Assembly (NCBI RefSeq): GCF_900107595.1
Contig: NZ_FNQF01000001.1
Location: 396,459-460,458, forward strand
DNA: 64,000 nt
Direction of reading: 5' to 3'
Origin: Psychroflexus halocasei
Lineage (GTDB): Bacteria; Bacteroidota; Bacteroidia; Flavobacteriales; Flavobacteriaceae
Program-made: the position numbers and the translations under genes
Part shown: piece by piece, positions 7,705 through 17,177 of the stretch
How the letters are laid out: each line of letters begins with the position of its first letter
Position numbering within the stretch: the first letter of the stretch is position 1
Notes under the pieces: generated by a model
Databases searched by the model: none
What the model was told of the DNA's origin: nothing
The model's input: only the letters and a program-made list of their open reading frames with translations

Positions 7705-9531
7705 TTACTTCAATACTTTCACATTATTTGTACGATCAATATCAGCCATAAGTTGACTTGGATCAATTTCAATTTTAGTAATTGCAAAATTAGTCACAGG
7801 TAACTCAAGCTTATAAGTTGGAAAAGCCCAAGGCCAATCGTCTTCTACAACATCTTGGTTTGGTTTTGTCCAGCGCATCATTCTCAAAGGAATATAAATC
7901 ATTTGAGTAGATCCGTCTTCGTAAGTCACCTCAACTTCAAGTGGCATCGGCATTAAGCCTTTACGCTCTAGATTAACGATTATTGTATTTTGAGTGACAT
8001 CATTTTGTACAGATGTGATTGCATAATCAATCTGATTCGTTGTACGTGTCCAATCATTAAGGTACCATGACAGTTCAGCATCACTTACTTTTTCAGCTAT
8101 TCTGATAAAATCATTAGGTGTTGGATGCTTAAATTTCCACTCGTCATAATAACGATGAATTGTTTTTTGCAAATTATCTTCACCGATTAAGTAGCCTAAT
8201 TGAGATAAGAAAACAGCACCTTTCGAATAAGCAGAAGCGCCATAAGCCGCATTATACTTGTATCGATCAGCATGTGTTGTCTGTGGATGCTCAAAGCCTG
8301 AATTAGCTAGGCCAATGTAAGAGTTATAAGAATTTTTATGTGGGAAATCAGGATCTTTCTCAAAAACAGCATTTTCAGCTAATGTTGACATATAAGACGT
8401 AAATCCTTCGTCCATCCATTCATGTCGTAACTCGTTCGTTGCCAGCAAATGCTGAAACCAAGCGTGAGCTAATTCATGAGCTGTTACGCCAACTAAACTC
8501 CCAAAACTTCTTTCACCAGTAATTAAAGTACTCATCGCATACTCCATACCTCCATCACCACCTTGAATTACTGAATATTGCTTGTAAGGATATTGACCAA
8601 TATGCTTGTTGAAATACTTTAGGAGTCCTTCAGTTTTATCCTGTAAATTCACCCAGTTTTCTTTAATATCTGGGTTGTCTTTGTACAAGAAGTGAAGCGT
8701 TGTGCCATCATAAGCCGTACGCTTGTCATGGATATACTCTGGATCAGCAGCCCAAGTAAAATCATGAACGCCTGGCGCTACAAAATGCCATGTGAGTTTA
8801 CGACCTTTTCTTTTCACTTTTACACCTTCTTCTTCATAGCCATAACCGATTTCATTAGGGTTTTGCAAATAACCTGTTCCTCCTAAAATATAGTCTTTAT
8901 CAATTTTAATTTTCACATCAAAATTTCCCCAGACACCGTGAAATTCACGACCGATGTATGGATCAGCATGCCAACCTTCAAAATCATATTCAGCTAATTT
9001 CGGATACCACTGCGTCATTGACAAAGCGACTCCTTCAGCTGAATTACGACCAGATCTTCTGATTTGCACAGGGACTTGACCTTCAAATTTCATATCAAAA
9101 GTTGTACTATTGCCTGGCAGAATCGGATTTGCTAAACGAACTTCTAGCACAGTTCCTTTGACTTGATAAGAAGCATTCTCACCGTCTTGCATTAAACTTT
9201 TAACCTTGATAAAACCGATTTCATCTTCTGAAAGTTTAGAAATTCTATCTGTCACCCTTCTATCAGGATCTTTAATTGACCTTGATCTGACATCCATTTC
9301 ACTTCCTGGTTGAAAAGCATTAAAATATAAATGATAATAAGCTTTATAAAGTGTATCTGGAGAATTGTTTGTATAAACTAATTCTTGCTCACCGTCGTAT
9401 TGATATTTTTTAACATCAAAATCAATATTCATTGTGTATTCAACATGTTGTTGCCAATATGAGGTATTGTTTTGTGCAAAAGCAACAAGTGAAAAAATGA
9501 AAAGATTTAAACTAAAAAAATAACGTAACAT
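7705..9531 (-). CDS. M1 family zinc aminopeptidase, secreted
   Basis: This 608-residue protein has a signal peptide (cleavage after LVAFAQ, about residue 20), an N-terminal beta-rich M1 domain and the gluzincin catalytic site. The zinc ligands are H352 and H356 in HELAH and E375 in MDEGF, with E353 as the general base. GGMEYAM (about 327-333) stands where M1 enzymes carry the GxMEN peptide-binding motif. It should release N-terminal amino acids from peptides in the periplasm or outside the cell. It follows the S8 peptidase gene by three bases and is the last gene of a three-gene minus-strand unit (MBL hydrolase, S8, M1). Confidence 0.95.
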   Translation of the reverse strand: MLRYFFSLNLFIFSLVAFAQNNTSYWQQHVEYTMNIDFDVKKYQYDGEQELVYTNNSPDTLYKAYYHLYFNAFQPGSEMDVRSRSIKDPDRRVTDRISKLSEDEIGFIKVKSLMQDGENASYQVKGTVLEVRLANPILPGNSTTFDMKFEGQVPVQIRRSGRNSAEGVALSMTQWYPKLAEYDFEGWHADPYIGREFHGVWGNFDVKIKIDKDYILGGTGYLQNPNEIGYGYEEEGVKVKRKGRKLTWHFVAPGVHDFTWAADPEYIHDKRTAYDGTTLHFLYKDNPDIKENWVNLQDKTEGLLKYFNKHIGQYPYKQYSVIQGGDGGMEYAMSTLITGERSFGSLVGVTAHELAHAWFQHLLATNELRHEWMDEGFTSYMSTLAENAVFEKDPDFPHKNSYNSYIGLANSGFEHPQTTHADRYKYNAAYGASAYSKGAVFLSQLGYLIGEDNLQKTIHRYYDEWKFKHPTPNDFIRIAEKVSDAELSWYLNDWTRTTNQIDYAITSVQNDVTQNTIIVNLERKGLMPMPLEVEVTYEDGSTQMIYIPLRMMRWTKPNQDVVEDDWPWAFPTYKLELPVTNFAITKIEIDPSQLMADIDRTNNVKVLK

Positions 9532-9534
9532 AAA

Positions 9535-11208
9535 TTAAAGTTTTGATGCGTAAATAATCGCGTTGTATAAGTTTACCATCTTTCCTGATTTAGAAAGAGT
9601 ATTAAATGGTCGCATATCTTCAGCATCTCCTCCAACGATAACTTCCATATCAGTTGTTAAACCACTATTAACGATAGCATCTTTAACTTGTTCTGCAGAT
9701 AATTTTGGAAAAAGAGAACGAAGAACAGCTGCAACACCTGCAACATTAGGCGAAGCCATTGATGTCCCTTGTAAAAACTCGTATTTATCTAAAGGTGTAG
9801 TTGCATAAATCGCTGAACCTGGAGAAAATACATCTACACTTTTACGTCCGTAATTTGAAAATCCTGATACTAAATTTTTACCGTAACTTGGCGTAATTGA
9901 ACCAACATTGATAAAGTTAGAAACGATTTCATTCTCATTTTCTGGCCATTGATCGTTAGGATAAACACGTTTTTCATCAAGATCAATCCCTTCATTTCCA
10001 GCAGCATTAACAATTAAAACGTCATGCTTTGCAGCATAAGCGATAGCTTCGTTAACTTTATCTGGGTGTGGCGAATGGTATTTTCCAAATGAAGTATTAA
10101 TAACTTTTGCACCATTATCAACTGCATAACGAATACCTATTGCAATGTCTTTATCATACTCATCACCGTCCGGAACAGCTCTAACAGCCATAATTCTTAC
10201 TTTCTCTGCAACACCATCCATCCCGATGTCGTTATTTCTCTTTGCAGCAACAATACCAGCAACGTGAGTTCCGTGCTTAGCATCTTCTTTCTTAGGGTCT
10301 GGACCTGCAACTTGATTGTTTCCATAAACAGAAACAGTAAAATCATTTTCATCATCACCTAACTTTTCTGCACGTGCATTTAAATCAATGTTAAAGTGAG
10401 AATCAACTCTATTTCCATAATAATCGATACCACCTTGTAATTGTTTTTTGGCTTTTTCTAAATCTTCACCAACATTAGACATAATGTTCATCAAAAACAT
10501 TTTCTGTTGATTGATTTTCTCATCATCAGACTGCATGTTTTTAAGATTCTCCAAAGTTAAATCTTCTCCTTTTAATGAGTCTGTCAAATTTTTCTGAGCA
10601 GTTGTTAACTGTTTAATTAGGCTATTGTAATAGCCAAGATTTGCCTGTGTTTCTTGCATTTCTTTATCAAGCTCAGCTTTTGCAGCCTTGTACATGACAA
10701 ACTTTTCTTTATCTTCAGCAGAAACATCAGCCAAAGTTTTCCCTTCAAACTGACCTTGATAATCTCTAACAATACGCGTCATTTCAAGATTTTCTTCGAT
10801 GATATCTCCTAAAAAGTTCCAGCCATGAACATCGTCAACATATCCGTTGTTGTCATCGTCAACATTATTATTAGCAACTTCTTTAGGATTAACCCAAACA
10901 ACATCTTTTAAATCTTCGTGCTCAATATCAATTCCGCTATCAACAATAGCAACAATAACTTCTTTTCCTTCGTAATCTTTGATCAGTTCATCATAAGCAC
11001 GCTGTGTACTCATCCCAGGGACAGTGTCTTTGACCAAGTCCATGTGGGCCCAAGATTTTCTAGCATCTTCAGAGAGTGAAGATTTCTTGACATCGCTAAA
11101 ATCGTTTGTTAGCGGTGTAGCATCAATTTTAGGACCACTTGCACAGCTAATCATAAGTCCTGAGGCAAAAACAAGGCCTGTGACTTTTTTTAAAGAATTA
11201 AATTTCAT
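9535..11208 (-). CDS. S8 (subtilisin-like) serine peptidase, lipoprotein, with a large insert
   Basis: A 557-residue subtilase with a lipoprotein signal (MISC, C22). The catalytic triad is D90 (AIVDSGID), H312 (KHGTHVAG) and S483 (GTSMASPN), with the oxyanion asparagine N405 in NAAGNEG. The distance from Asp to His is about 220 residues. Most subtilases have about 35-45, so there is an extra segment of about 170 residues (130-300), which is rich in Lys, Glu and Gln and looks helical. The protein should be membrane-anchored and act on extracytoplasmic proteins. It lies 15 bases after the MBL hydrolase gene and 3 bases before the M1 peptidase gene. Confidence 0.94.
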   Translation of the reverse strand: MKFNSLKKVTGLVFASGLMISCASGPKIDATPLTNDFSDVKKSSLSEDARKSWAHMDLVKDTVPGMSTQRAYDELIKDYEGKEVIVAIVDSGIDIEHEDLKDVVWVNPKEVANNNVDDDNNGYVDDVHGWNFLGDIIEENLEMTRIVRDYQGQFEGKTLADVSAEDKEKFVMYKAAKAELDKEMQETQANLGYYNSLIKQLTTAQKNLTDSLKGEDLTLENLKNMQSDDEKINQQKMFLMNIMSNVGEDLEKAKKQLQGGIDYYGNRVDSHFNIDLNARAEKLGDDENDFTVSVYGNNQVAGPDPKKEDAKHGTHVAGIVAAKRNNDIGMDGVAEKVRIMAVRAVPDGDEYDKDIAIGIRYAVDNGAKVINTSFGKYHSPHPDKVNEAIAYAAKHDVLIVNAAGNEGIDLDEKRVYPNDQWPENENEIVSNFINVGSITPSYGKNLVSGFSNYGRKSVDVFSPGSAIYATTPLDKYEFLQGTSMASPNVAGVAAVLRSLFPKLSAEQVKDAIVNSGLTTDMEVIVGGDAEDMRPFNTLSKSGKMVNLYNAIIYASKL

Positions 11209-11223
11209 TAGATAAATATGTGT

Positions 11224-12081
11224 TTAATTAAACAGTTCGTTAAATGTAAATGTTTCATGATGTCTTGCACCTTTTTCGGTATCTTTTAAGGTGATTATTT
11301 CATTATGTGCATCATGCTCCAAAAATAAGTAATAGTTTTGATTTACAGCTTCATCCAAAAAAGCTTTCTTTTCTTTTAAGGTTAAAAGCGGTCGGGTATC
11401 GTAACCCATCACAAAAGGCAAAGGCACATGACCTGCAGTTGGTAGCAGATCAGCTGCAAAAACTAATTTTTTGCCTTTATAACTTATGATAGGTATCATT
11501 TGTTTATCGGTGTGACCATCAACAAAAATAACCTCAAATCCTAGTTCTTGATAAAAATGACGTTGAGATGTACGCTCAAGGAAATTAAGTTGACCAGATT
11601 CTTGAATCGGTAAAAGATTTTCCTTCAAAAAAGACGCCTTCTCTCTATCGTTTGGATTTATTGCCCAATCCCAATGTTCACGATTCGTCCAAAATTTAGC
11701 ATTTTTAAATGCAAGTTCGTAACCAGTTTTATCTTTATTCCACTGAACACTTCCGCCGCAATGGTCAAAATGTAAGTGTGTCAAGAAAACATCTGTGATA
11801 TCATCTGGATGAAAACCTTTTGCTTTCAATGAATTTTCAAGGCTATGATCACCCCAACGGTAGTAATAACTAAAGAATTTTTCGCTTTGCTTATTGCCTA
11901 ACCCAGTGTCGATTAAAATTAGTCTGTCTCCATCTTCAATGAGAAGACTAGTTGCGGCAATATCAATCATATTATTTGAGTCAGCAGGGTTTGTTCTTTG
12001 CCAAAGTGATTTAGGAACAACGCCAAACATTGCACCTCCATCTAGCTTAAAATTCCCTGTCTCAATAGGGTGTAATATCAT
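11224..12081 (-). CDS. MBL-fold metallo-hydrolase
   Basis: A 285-residue metallo-beta-lactamase fold protein without signal peptide. It has the HxHxDH zinc motif THLHFDHCGG (H102, H104, D106, H107), a later histidine in FVDGHTDKQM, the aspartate in VFAADLLPT and a C-terminal histidine in LEHDAHNE. This is the full dinuclear zinc site of the superfamily, in the subgroup that includes N-acyl-homoserine lactonase-like and glyoxalase II-like enzymes. The true substrate is unknown; a lactone or thioester hydrolase is the most that can be said. It is the first gene of the minus-strand unit with the S8 and M1 peptidases. Confidence 0.85.
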   Translation of the reverse strand: MILHPIETGNFKLDGGAMFGVVPKSLWQRTNPADSNNMIDIAATSLLIEDGDRLILIDTGLGNKQSEKFFSYYYRWGDHSLENSLKAKGFHPDDITDVFLTHLHFDHCGGSVQWNKDKTGYELAFKNAKFWTNREHWDWAINPNDREKASFLKENLLPIQESGQLNFLERTSQRHFYQELGFEVIFVDGHTDKQMIPIISYKGKKLVFAADLLPTAGHVPLPFVMGYDTRPLLTLKEKKAFLDEAVNQNYYLFLEHDAHNEIITLKDTEKGARHHETFTFNELFN

Positions 12082-12175
12082 ATTATGAAGCTTTTATTGC
12101 CAAAATACTAAATCTGTCTTAATTTAGGCTTTCATATTTTTTGAATTATGCTATTTTTAACAACAAAAATTATTT

Positions 12176-14065
12176 ATGGTTGAGTTAGCTGGTATTATTA
12201 TTTTAGGAATTCTTGCTCAGTGGTTTGCGTGGCGTTTAAAAATTCCTGCAATTTTACCTTTAATCCTCATCGGGCTAATAGTTGGTCCTGTGGCAACACT
12301 TTTTACTCCTGACAATACGAAACTCATCGAGCCTATTTGGAATGGTGAATCTGGTTTGTTCCCTGGTGAAAGTTTATATTATTTTGTTTCATTAGCTATT
12401 GCTATTATTCTTTTTGAAGGTGGCCTGACCTTGAGACGAAGCGAAATTTTAAATGTCGGTCCTGTTATTGTTAAATTAATAACTATTGCTGTTGCAATAA
12501 CCTTCGCAGGAGCTGGTATAGCTGCACATTTTATTTTAGGACTAAGTTGGCAGATCTCTTTACTTTTCTCCGCCTTAATTATTGTGACTGGACCAACAGT
12601 TATCTCTCCAATTCTTAGAAATATCCCACTTAAAAAAGATGTTTCTTCCATCCTTAAATGGGAAGGAATTCTTATTGACCCGATTGGCGCTTTGGTTGCT
12701 GTTTTGGTTTTTGAATTTATTATGGCAGGAAAAGGTGAAGCTTATACTACAACTGCTTTAATTGAATTTGGAAAAATTGTTTTATTCGGATTTACATTTG
12801 GATTTACTTTTGCCCATGCTTTGAGTTTTGCAGTTAAAAAGAAGGTAATTCCTCATTATTTACTAAACGTTTTTACGCTTGCTACAGTTCTAGGTGTTTT
12901 TGTACTTGCCGATCAATTTGCTCATGAAAGCGGACTTTTAGCCGTTGTTGTGATGGGAATTATCATGGGACATACAAACCTTCCTAACCTTAAAGAATTG
13001 CTTTATTTTAAGGAATCTCTTAGTGTTTTGCTGATCTCAATCTTGTTCATTTTACTTGCAGCGAATATCAATTATGAAGACTTATTGCTGGTTTACAATT
13101 GGGAAACATTGATATTATTTGTGGTGGTCGTTTTTATTGTCAGGCCGCTTGGCGTATTCCTCAGTAGTATCAACTCAACCTTAGAGTTTAATGAAAAACT
13201 CTTTATCAGTTGGGTGGGCCCTCGTGGTATTGTTGCTGCTGGTATTGCCTCTTTATTTGGCTTAAAACTGATGAATCAAAATATTCCTAATGCTGAATTA
13301 ATTACGCCTTTGGTCTTTACAATAGTTTTAGGAACAGTACTTTTAAACGCAACAACTGCAAGGCCAATTGCTAAGTTATTTGGTGTATTTTTAACAGATG
13401 CACAAGGTATTTTGATCGTTGGCTCATCATCTTTTTCAAGATTAATTGCTCAATATTTAAAAGATAATAAACGTCACGTTGTTATTGTTGACAACAACAA
13501 GAGCAATATTGAGAAAGCTAAACAAAAAGGAATTGATGCAATTCATGCTAATATTTACTCTGATGATTTAATCGATAATATCGAGCTTAGTGACGTGGGT
13601 TATATGATGGCATTAACAGGAAACACTTCTGTTAATAAAAAAGCAATTGAAAATTTTGCGAAAACTTTTGGCGAACACGGAACTTACCGTGTTATTTCTT
13701 CCGAGGAAATGGAGGATCCTGAACAAAATCCAGAGGAAGGCTTATTCTCTCACACTGATGATTACATCAAACTTGTAAACTTGTCAAGAAGATTCCCTAA
13801 GATTAATGAAATTGATTTAAATTCTGAAGAGCACTACAGAGGCTTGGTTGAAATAAGTAAAGTTGATTCTGATATTATTCCTTTATTTATTAAAAATGAA
13901 GATGGTAAGCTTAACATTATCAACTCAAACAGTGTGGATATCGAGATAGATCAAGGATCAGTTCTGGTTTATCTGGGTAAAGAATTTAAGCAAGAAGAAT
14001 CTAAAGAAGTGACTAAAGATGAAGAAGAAATTGACGTAGAGATTGATGAAGAAAAAACAGAGTAA
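12176..14065 (+). CDS. Cation/proton antiporter with C-terminal TrkA-N (RCK) domain
   Basis: This 629-residue inner-membrane protein has about 12 hydrophobic helices in the first 400 residues, with the Na+/H+ exchanger pattern (LPLILIGLIVGP near the start, IVTGPTVISPILR around 140, WVGPRGIVAAG around 345). A Rossmann-like RCK domain begins near residue 410 (GILIVGSSSFSRLI), binding a nucleotide or ion that gates transport. The tail is strikingly acidic. It belongs to the CPA superfamily (NhaP/K+ efflux type) and exchanges Na+ or K+ for protons to hold pH and ion balance. The ion cannot be decided from sequence. dprA follows after 34 bases. Confidence 0.88.
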   Translation: MVELAGIIILGILAQWFAWRLKIPAILPLILIGLIVGPVATLFTPDNTKLIEPIWNGESGLFPGESLYYFVSLAIAIILFEGGLTLRRSEILNVGPVIVKLITIAVAITFAGAGIAAHFILGLSWQISLLFSALIIVTGPTVISPILRNIPLKKDVSSILKWEGILIDPIGALVAVLVFEFIMAGKGEAYTTTALIEFGKIVLFGFTFGFTFAHALSFAVKKKVIPHYLLNVFTLATVLGVFVLADQFAHESGLLAVVVMGIIMGHTNLPNLKELLYFKESLSVLLISILFILLAANINYEDLLLVYNWETLILFVVVVFIVRPLGVFLSSINSTLEFNEKLFISWVGPRGIVAAGIASLFGLKLMNQNIPNAELITPLVFTIVLGTVLLNATTARPIAKLFGVFLTDAQGILIVGSSSFSRLIAQYLKDNKRHVVIVDNNKSNIEKAKQKGIDAIHANIYSDDLIDNIELSDVGYMMALTGNTSVNKKAIENFAKTFGEHGTYRVISSEEMEDPEQNPEEGLFSHTDDYIKLVNLSRRFPKINEIDLNSEEHYRGLVEISKVDSDIIPLFIKNEDGKLNIINSNSVDIEIDQGSVLVYLGKEFKQEESKEVTKDEEEIDVEIDEEKTE

Positions 14066-14099
14066 TTTATAAATCCAAGAGAAAGATCCTCTTTTAAAA

Positions 14100-15200
14100 A
14101 TGACACTAGACGAACTTCAACATGCGATTGCACTCAAACTCATTCCTTCTGTTGGAGACACAACAGCTAAAAAGCTCATACAGCATTTTGGTTCTGCAAA
14201 AGCCATTTTTAATGAATCAAAAAAAGATTTAAAAAACTTAACTGGTATAGGTGAAGTTAAGCTGAAAGCGTTTAAAGATCCTGCCTACTTGATCAAAGCG
14301 GAGGAAGAGATCAAGTTTATTGAAGAACATAAAATTGATTACACTTACTATAAAGATAAGAACTATCCGCATTATTTAAAACAATGTATTGATTCTCCAA
14401 TTGTATTATTTTCAAGAGGTAATATTGATTTACAAAATAAAAAAATTATCAGTATTGTTGGAACCAGAAAGATAACAACAAGTGGTATTGAGTTTTGTGA
14501 AAAATTGATTGAAAACATCGCTCCACTCAATCCAGTTATTGTTTCTGGCTTCGCTTATGGTGCAGACATTACAGCTCATAAAGCTGCGATAAAAAACAAT
14601 TTACAAAACATTGCATGCTTGGCACACGGACTCGATCAAATCTACCCGAAAGTTCATAAGAAATACATGAAAGATGTTGAAAATAACGGTGGCTTCATGA
14701 CAGATTTTTGTAGTTATCAAGAATTTAATCGTAACAACTTTTTATCTCGAAACCGAATCATCGCGGGAATAAGTCAGGCAACAATTGTTATTGAAAGCGC
14801 AGAAAAAGGAGGTTCTTTGGTTACGGCGCATATTGCAAACTCATACAATCGAGAAGTATTTGCTGTTCCTGGTAGGCCTACAGATCAATATAGCAAAGGC
14901 TGTAATTCTTTGATTAAAAGACAGATGGCTCATTTACTCACCGATCCTGCTGACATTATTTATCATCTCAACTGGGATATTGCAGAAGAGAAAAAGAATA
15001 AACAAACACAACTCTTCGTTGAATTAACAGATGATGAAGAAACTTGCCTTAAAATTCTTGAGAAAAAAAGAAAGGCTGAACTTGATGAAATAGCCATTAA
15101 CTGCCAGTATTCAACTTCAAAAACAGCAAGTATTTTATTAAATTTGGAACTTAAAGGATTAATTAGACCTTTGCCTGGTAAACAATTTGAATATATATAA
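14100..15200 (+). CDS. dprA: DNA-processing protein DprA
   Basis: A 366-residue DprA/Smf protein. DprA loads RecA on incoming single-stranded DNA in natural transformation. Seen here: an N-terminal helix-hairpin-helix-like part (IPSVGDTTAKKLIQHFG, LTGIGEVKLKAF), the extended Rossmann fold (VGTRKITTSG, SGFAYGADITAHKAA, HGLDQIYPKVHKK), the SAEKGGSLVTA loop and a C-terminal winged-helix-like segment. The length is normal. Together with comEC at 44.9 kb it suggests transformation capacity. It lies 34 bases after the antiporter gene and 10 before a lipoprotein gene, so may be co-transcribed with both. Confidence 0.96.
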   Translation: MTLDELQHAIALKLIPSVGDTTAKKLIQHFGSAKAIFNESKKDLKNLTGIGEVKLKAFKDPAYLIKAEEEIKFIEEHKIDYTYYKDKNYPHYLKQCIDSPIVLFSRGNIDLQNKKIISIVGTRKITTSGIEFCEKLIENIAPLNPVIVSGFAYGADITAHKAAIKNNLQNIACLAHGLDQIYPKVHKKYMKDVENNGGFMTDFCSYQEFNRNNFLSRNRIIAGISQATIVIESAEKGGSLVTAHIANSYNREVFAVPGRPTDQYSKGCNSLIKRQMAHLLTDPADIIYHLNWDIAEEKKNKQTQLFVELTDDEETCLKILEKKRKAELDEIAINCQYSTSKTASILLNLELKGLIRPLPGKQFEYI

Positions 15201-15210
15201 ATCTTAAATA

Positions 15211-15654
15211 ATGAAAACTCTTAAAACTTTGTTTCTTGTCGGTTTAGCGATAATCGCTATAGCTTGTAACGAGGAGCAGAAAACAAAAATTGAATCTGAT
15301 TTTAAAAAGGAAATTGATAAAGCCATTGAAATTCATGATGATGTAATGCCCAAAATGAGTGATATCAACAAAAAAATCAGAAACCTTGATACGCTTACAG
15401 GAATAGATAGTACAACGGTTAATGCATCTAAGGAAAAATTAAAAAACGCTCATGGCGAGATGATGACCTGGATGAAAGATTTTAGTCAAGGTTTTAGCAC
15501 AAAAGAAATCAGAGAAGGCTTGCAAACTGACAATGCTGATACAATTGAACTTAAAACAAATTTAGCTATCAAGTTTAGAGAAAAAGCCATCAAGATGCAG
15601 AAAAACATCAATGAAAGTCTAGAAGAAGCTAAGAAGGTTTTAAATAAAAACTAA
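15211..15654 (+). CDS. Unknown small lipoprotein
   Basis: A 147-residue protein with a lipoprotein signal peptide (IAIAC, C19). The mature part is almost entirely helical and charged (for example residues 22-50 and 115-145), with a WMKDF motif near residue 90. It looks like a periplasmic helical bundle. I know no function. It starts 10 bases after dprA and ends before a strong terminator, so it shares that transcript. Confidence 0.72.
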   Translation: MKTLKTLFLVGLAIIAIACNEEQKTKIESDFKKEIDKAIEIHDDVMPKMSDINKKIRNLDTLTGIDSTTVNASKEKLKNAHGEMMTWMKDFSQGFSTKEIREGLQTDNADTIELKTNLAIKFREKAIKMQKNINESLEEAKKVLNKN

Positions 15655-15673
15655 TTACTAAATTCTTTACTAA

Positions 15674-15718
15674 CAAAAAAAAGGCAGATTCACTTTACAG
15701 CGAATCTGCCTTTTTTAT
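15674..15718. terminator. Bidirectional intrinsic terminator ending the dprA and suf transcripts
   Basis: AAAGGCAGATTC (ending at 15691) pairs with GAATCTGCCTTTT (from 15702) around a loop of about 10 bases. A-runs and T-runs on both sides give U-tracts in both directions. It separates the plus-strand lipoprotein gene from the minus-strand DUF3078 gene and is one of the strongest hairpins in the window. Confidence 0.9.
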
Positions 15719-15735
15719 GAAATAATATTAATTGC

Positions 15736-16635
15736 TTAAAGTTCAAAATTGACACCAACACCTAAAACTTCTCTTACTTGAAAACCTTTAGCAGCATTAT
15801 CATCATAAATCGCTTGAAAAGTCAGGTTTGTTGAAATGTACTTATTGACTTTTAAAACTAAATTCATGGTATAATCAAGATCAACATTTTGTGGATCTTC
15901 TAAATAGTTTGAATACAATGCTAAAATATTCTCCACGCTGATATTCTCCATGATATTAAACTTAGCATAAGCATTAACCGAAGCTCCAAACTCAAAGCGT
16001 GTTGTTTCACCTTCATCCAATCCAAAAAAATCGCCATCTTCATAACCAGGCGTTGTTGTAAACTCTTTATCGGCAGAAATCATACGCCCTGATAATGGTG
16101 AGATATTAACTTTAAGGTTATTGCTTTTTTTCCATAAAGCACCTAAAGCTATTTGCGTATAAGCAGGTGACATAAATTGCGTTTCTTTCTCTCTGATTTC
16201 TTCACCGGTGTTTGGATCTTCATCAAATTCATAACCTTTATCAAACTGTGTTTTGAAGTTGAGCAAAGCTGAAGCAAACCAGTTTGTATCTTGAAATTGA
16301 CGTCCTACAATTGAATTAATTTCAAATCTATCACTTGTTTTTCTATAAAAATCCTGCTCTTTTGTTTTCGTAATACCATAGTCGGCAAGAATTTTTGTAT
16401 CCCAACTATACTGATCTTTCTCGTAATTAATATCATAATTAATCACAATATTACCTGAGTAATTTGAGGTTCCGCCACCTTGCCATTCCGCATTAAAAGC
16501 AGATTGATTAATAAGTAGTGAAAAGGTTCCTCCTGTTTTCCAGATTGAATCTTTTGGAGTTGGGTTTGAGTCTTGCGCATATAGACCAAGGCTCAGAAAT
16601 AAACTTAAAAGAAAACTTATTTTCTTCATAGACAT
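15736..16635 (-). CDS. DUF3078 outer-membrane beta-barrel protein
   Basis: A 299-residue protein with a signal peptide (cleavage after LGLYAQ) and alternating aromatic and hydrophobic strands ending in a C-terminal aromatic-type residue (VNFEL), as in outer-membrane barrels. The mature N-terminus (WKTGGTFSLLINQSAFNAEW, then QGGGTSNYSG) is the mark of DUF3078, a Bacteroidota family of unknown role. Two ATG codons (16635 and 16629) give nearly the same protein. It is the last gene of the SUF operon, 15 bases after the DUF2480 gene, which is an odd place for an outer-membrane protein. Confidence 0.85.
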   Translation of the reverse strand: MSMKKISFLLSLFLSLGLYAQDSNPTPKDSIWKTGGTFSLLINQSAFNAEWQGGGTSNYSGNIVINYDINYEKDQYSWDTKILADYGITKTKEQDFYRKTSDRFEINSIVGRQFQDTNWFASALLNFKTQFDKGYEFDEDPNTGEEIREKETQFMSPAYTQIALGALWKKSNNLKVNISPLSGRMISADKEFTTTPGYEDGDFFGLDEGETTRFEFGASVNAYAKFNIMENISVENILALYSNYLEDPQNVDLDYTMNLVLKVNKYISTNLTFQAIYDDNAAKGFQVREVLGVGVNFEL

Positions 16636-16650
16636 ACTAATATTTAGGAT

Positions 16651-17157
16651 TTATTTTTTCTTTTTATAAAGCGGAACTGCAGAACAAGCCTCACCATACA
16701 TGATGCTTTTAGCATATTCTTGAAGCTTTGAAATAATTAATAAGTAGGCGTTTTGTGGCACTGGTTTATCGCTACAACCTTTCACAATAATTGGCTTATC
16801 TTGATATTCAGATAAATCAATATCTTGAAGTTTTTCAGCATACAGAATACTTTCTAAAACCTCTAAATCACCGTAAATAATTTTTTTAGCATAAGCCTTA
16901 AGATGTGTAGCAACAAGCATATATGCCCAAGTTGGCACAATAGCATCTGATGAGCAATGCAAAGCAATATAAGCATCTTTGTACTGCTCCCAATCAAACT
17001 CTTTTAAAGCTTGGCGAAATTCTTTCTCACGCAATACAAAACCTTCATACAGCCATTGCTTTAAGTCTATTTGAGAGCGCGTTCCTGGCACATAATAATC
17101 TTCAAGATTAAATGTGATTAATTGACTTTGTGCAACTCGGTTGACAATTTCTGACAT
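16651..17157 (-). CDS. DUF2480 protein with an internal duplication
   Basis: A 168-residue cytoplasmic protein of the DUF2480 family, unknown in function and seen in Bacteroidota. The sequence contains two copies of one unit. Residues 65-106 (HCSSDAIVP, AYMLVATHL, YAKKIIYG) align with 125-163 (KGCSDKPVP, AYLLIISKL, YAKSIMYG). Its only cysteines are C68 and C128, at the same place in each copy, and C158. This looks like a metal or cluster-binding pair, which is inference. It lies directly after sufT in the SUF operon, so a role in iron-sulfur assembly or repair is plausible. Confidence 0.85.
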   Translation of the reverse strand: MSEIVNRVAQSQLITFNLEDYYVPGTRSQIDLKQWLYEGFVLREKEFRQALKEFDWEQYKDAYIALHCSSDAIVPTWAYMLVATHLKAYAKKIIYGDLEVLESILYAEKLQDIDLSEYQDKPIIVKGCSDKPVPQNAYLLIISKLQEYAKSIMYGEACSAVPLYKKKK

Positions 17158-17177
17158 AAATAATTTTTATCTAAAGC

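Noticed and set aside
14066-14099. Hairpin AAGAG/CTCTT between the antiporter gene and dprA
   Set aside because: The stem is only five pairs and is not followed by a real U-tract, so a terminator is not supported.
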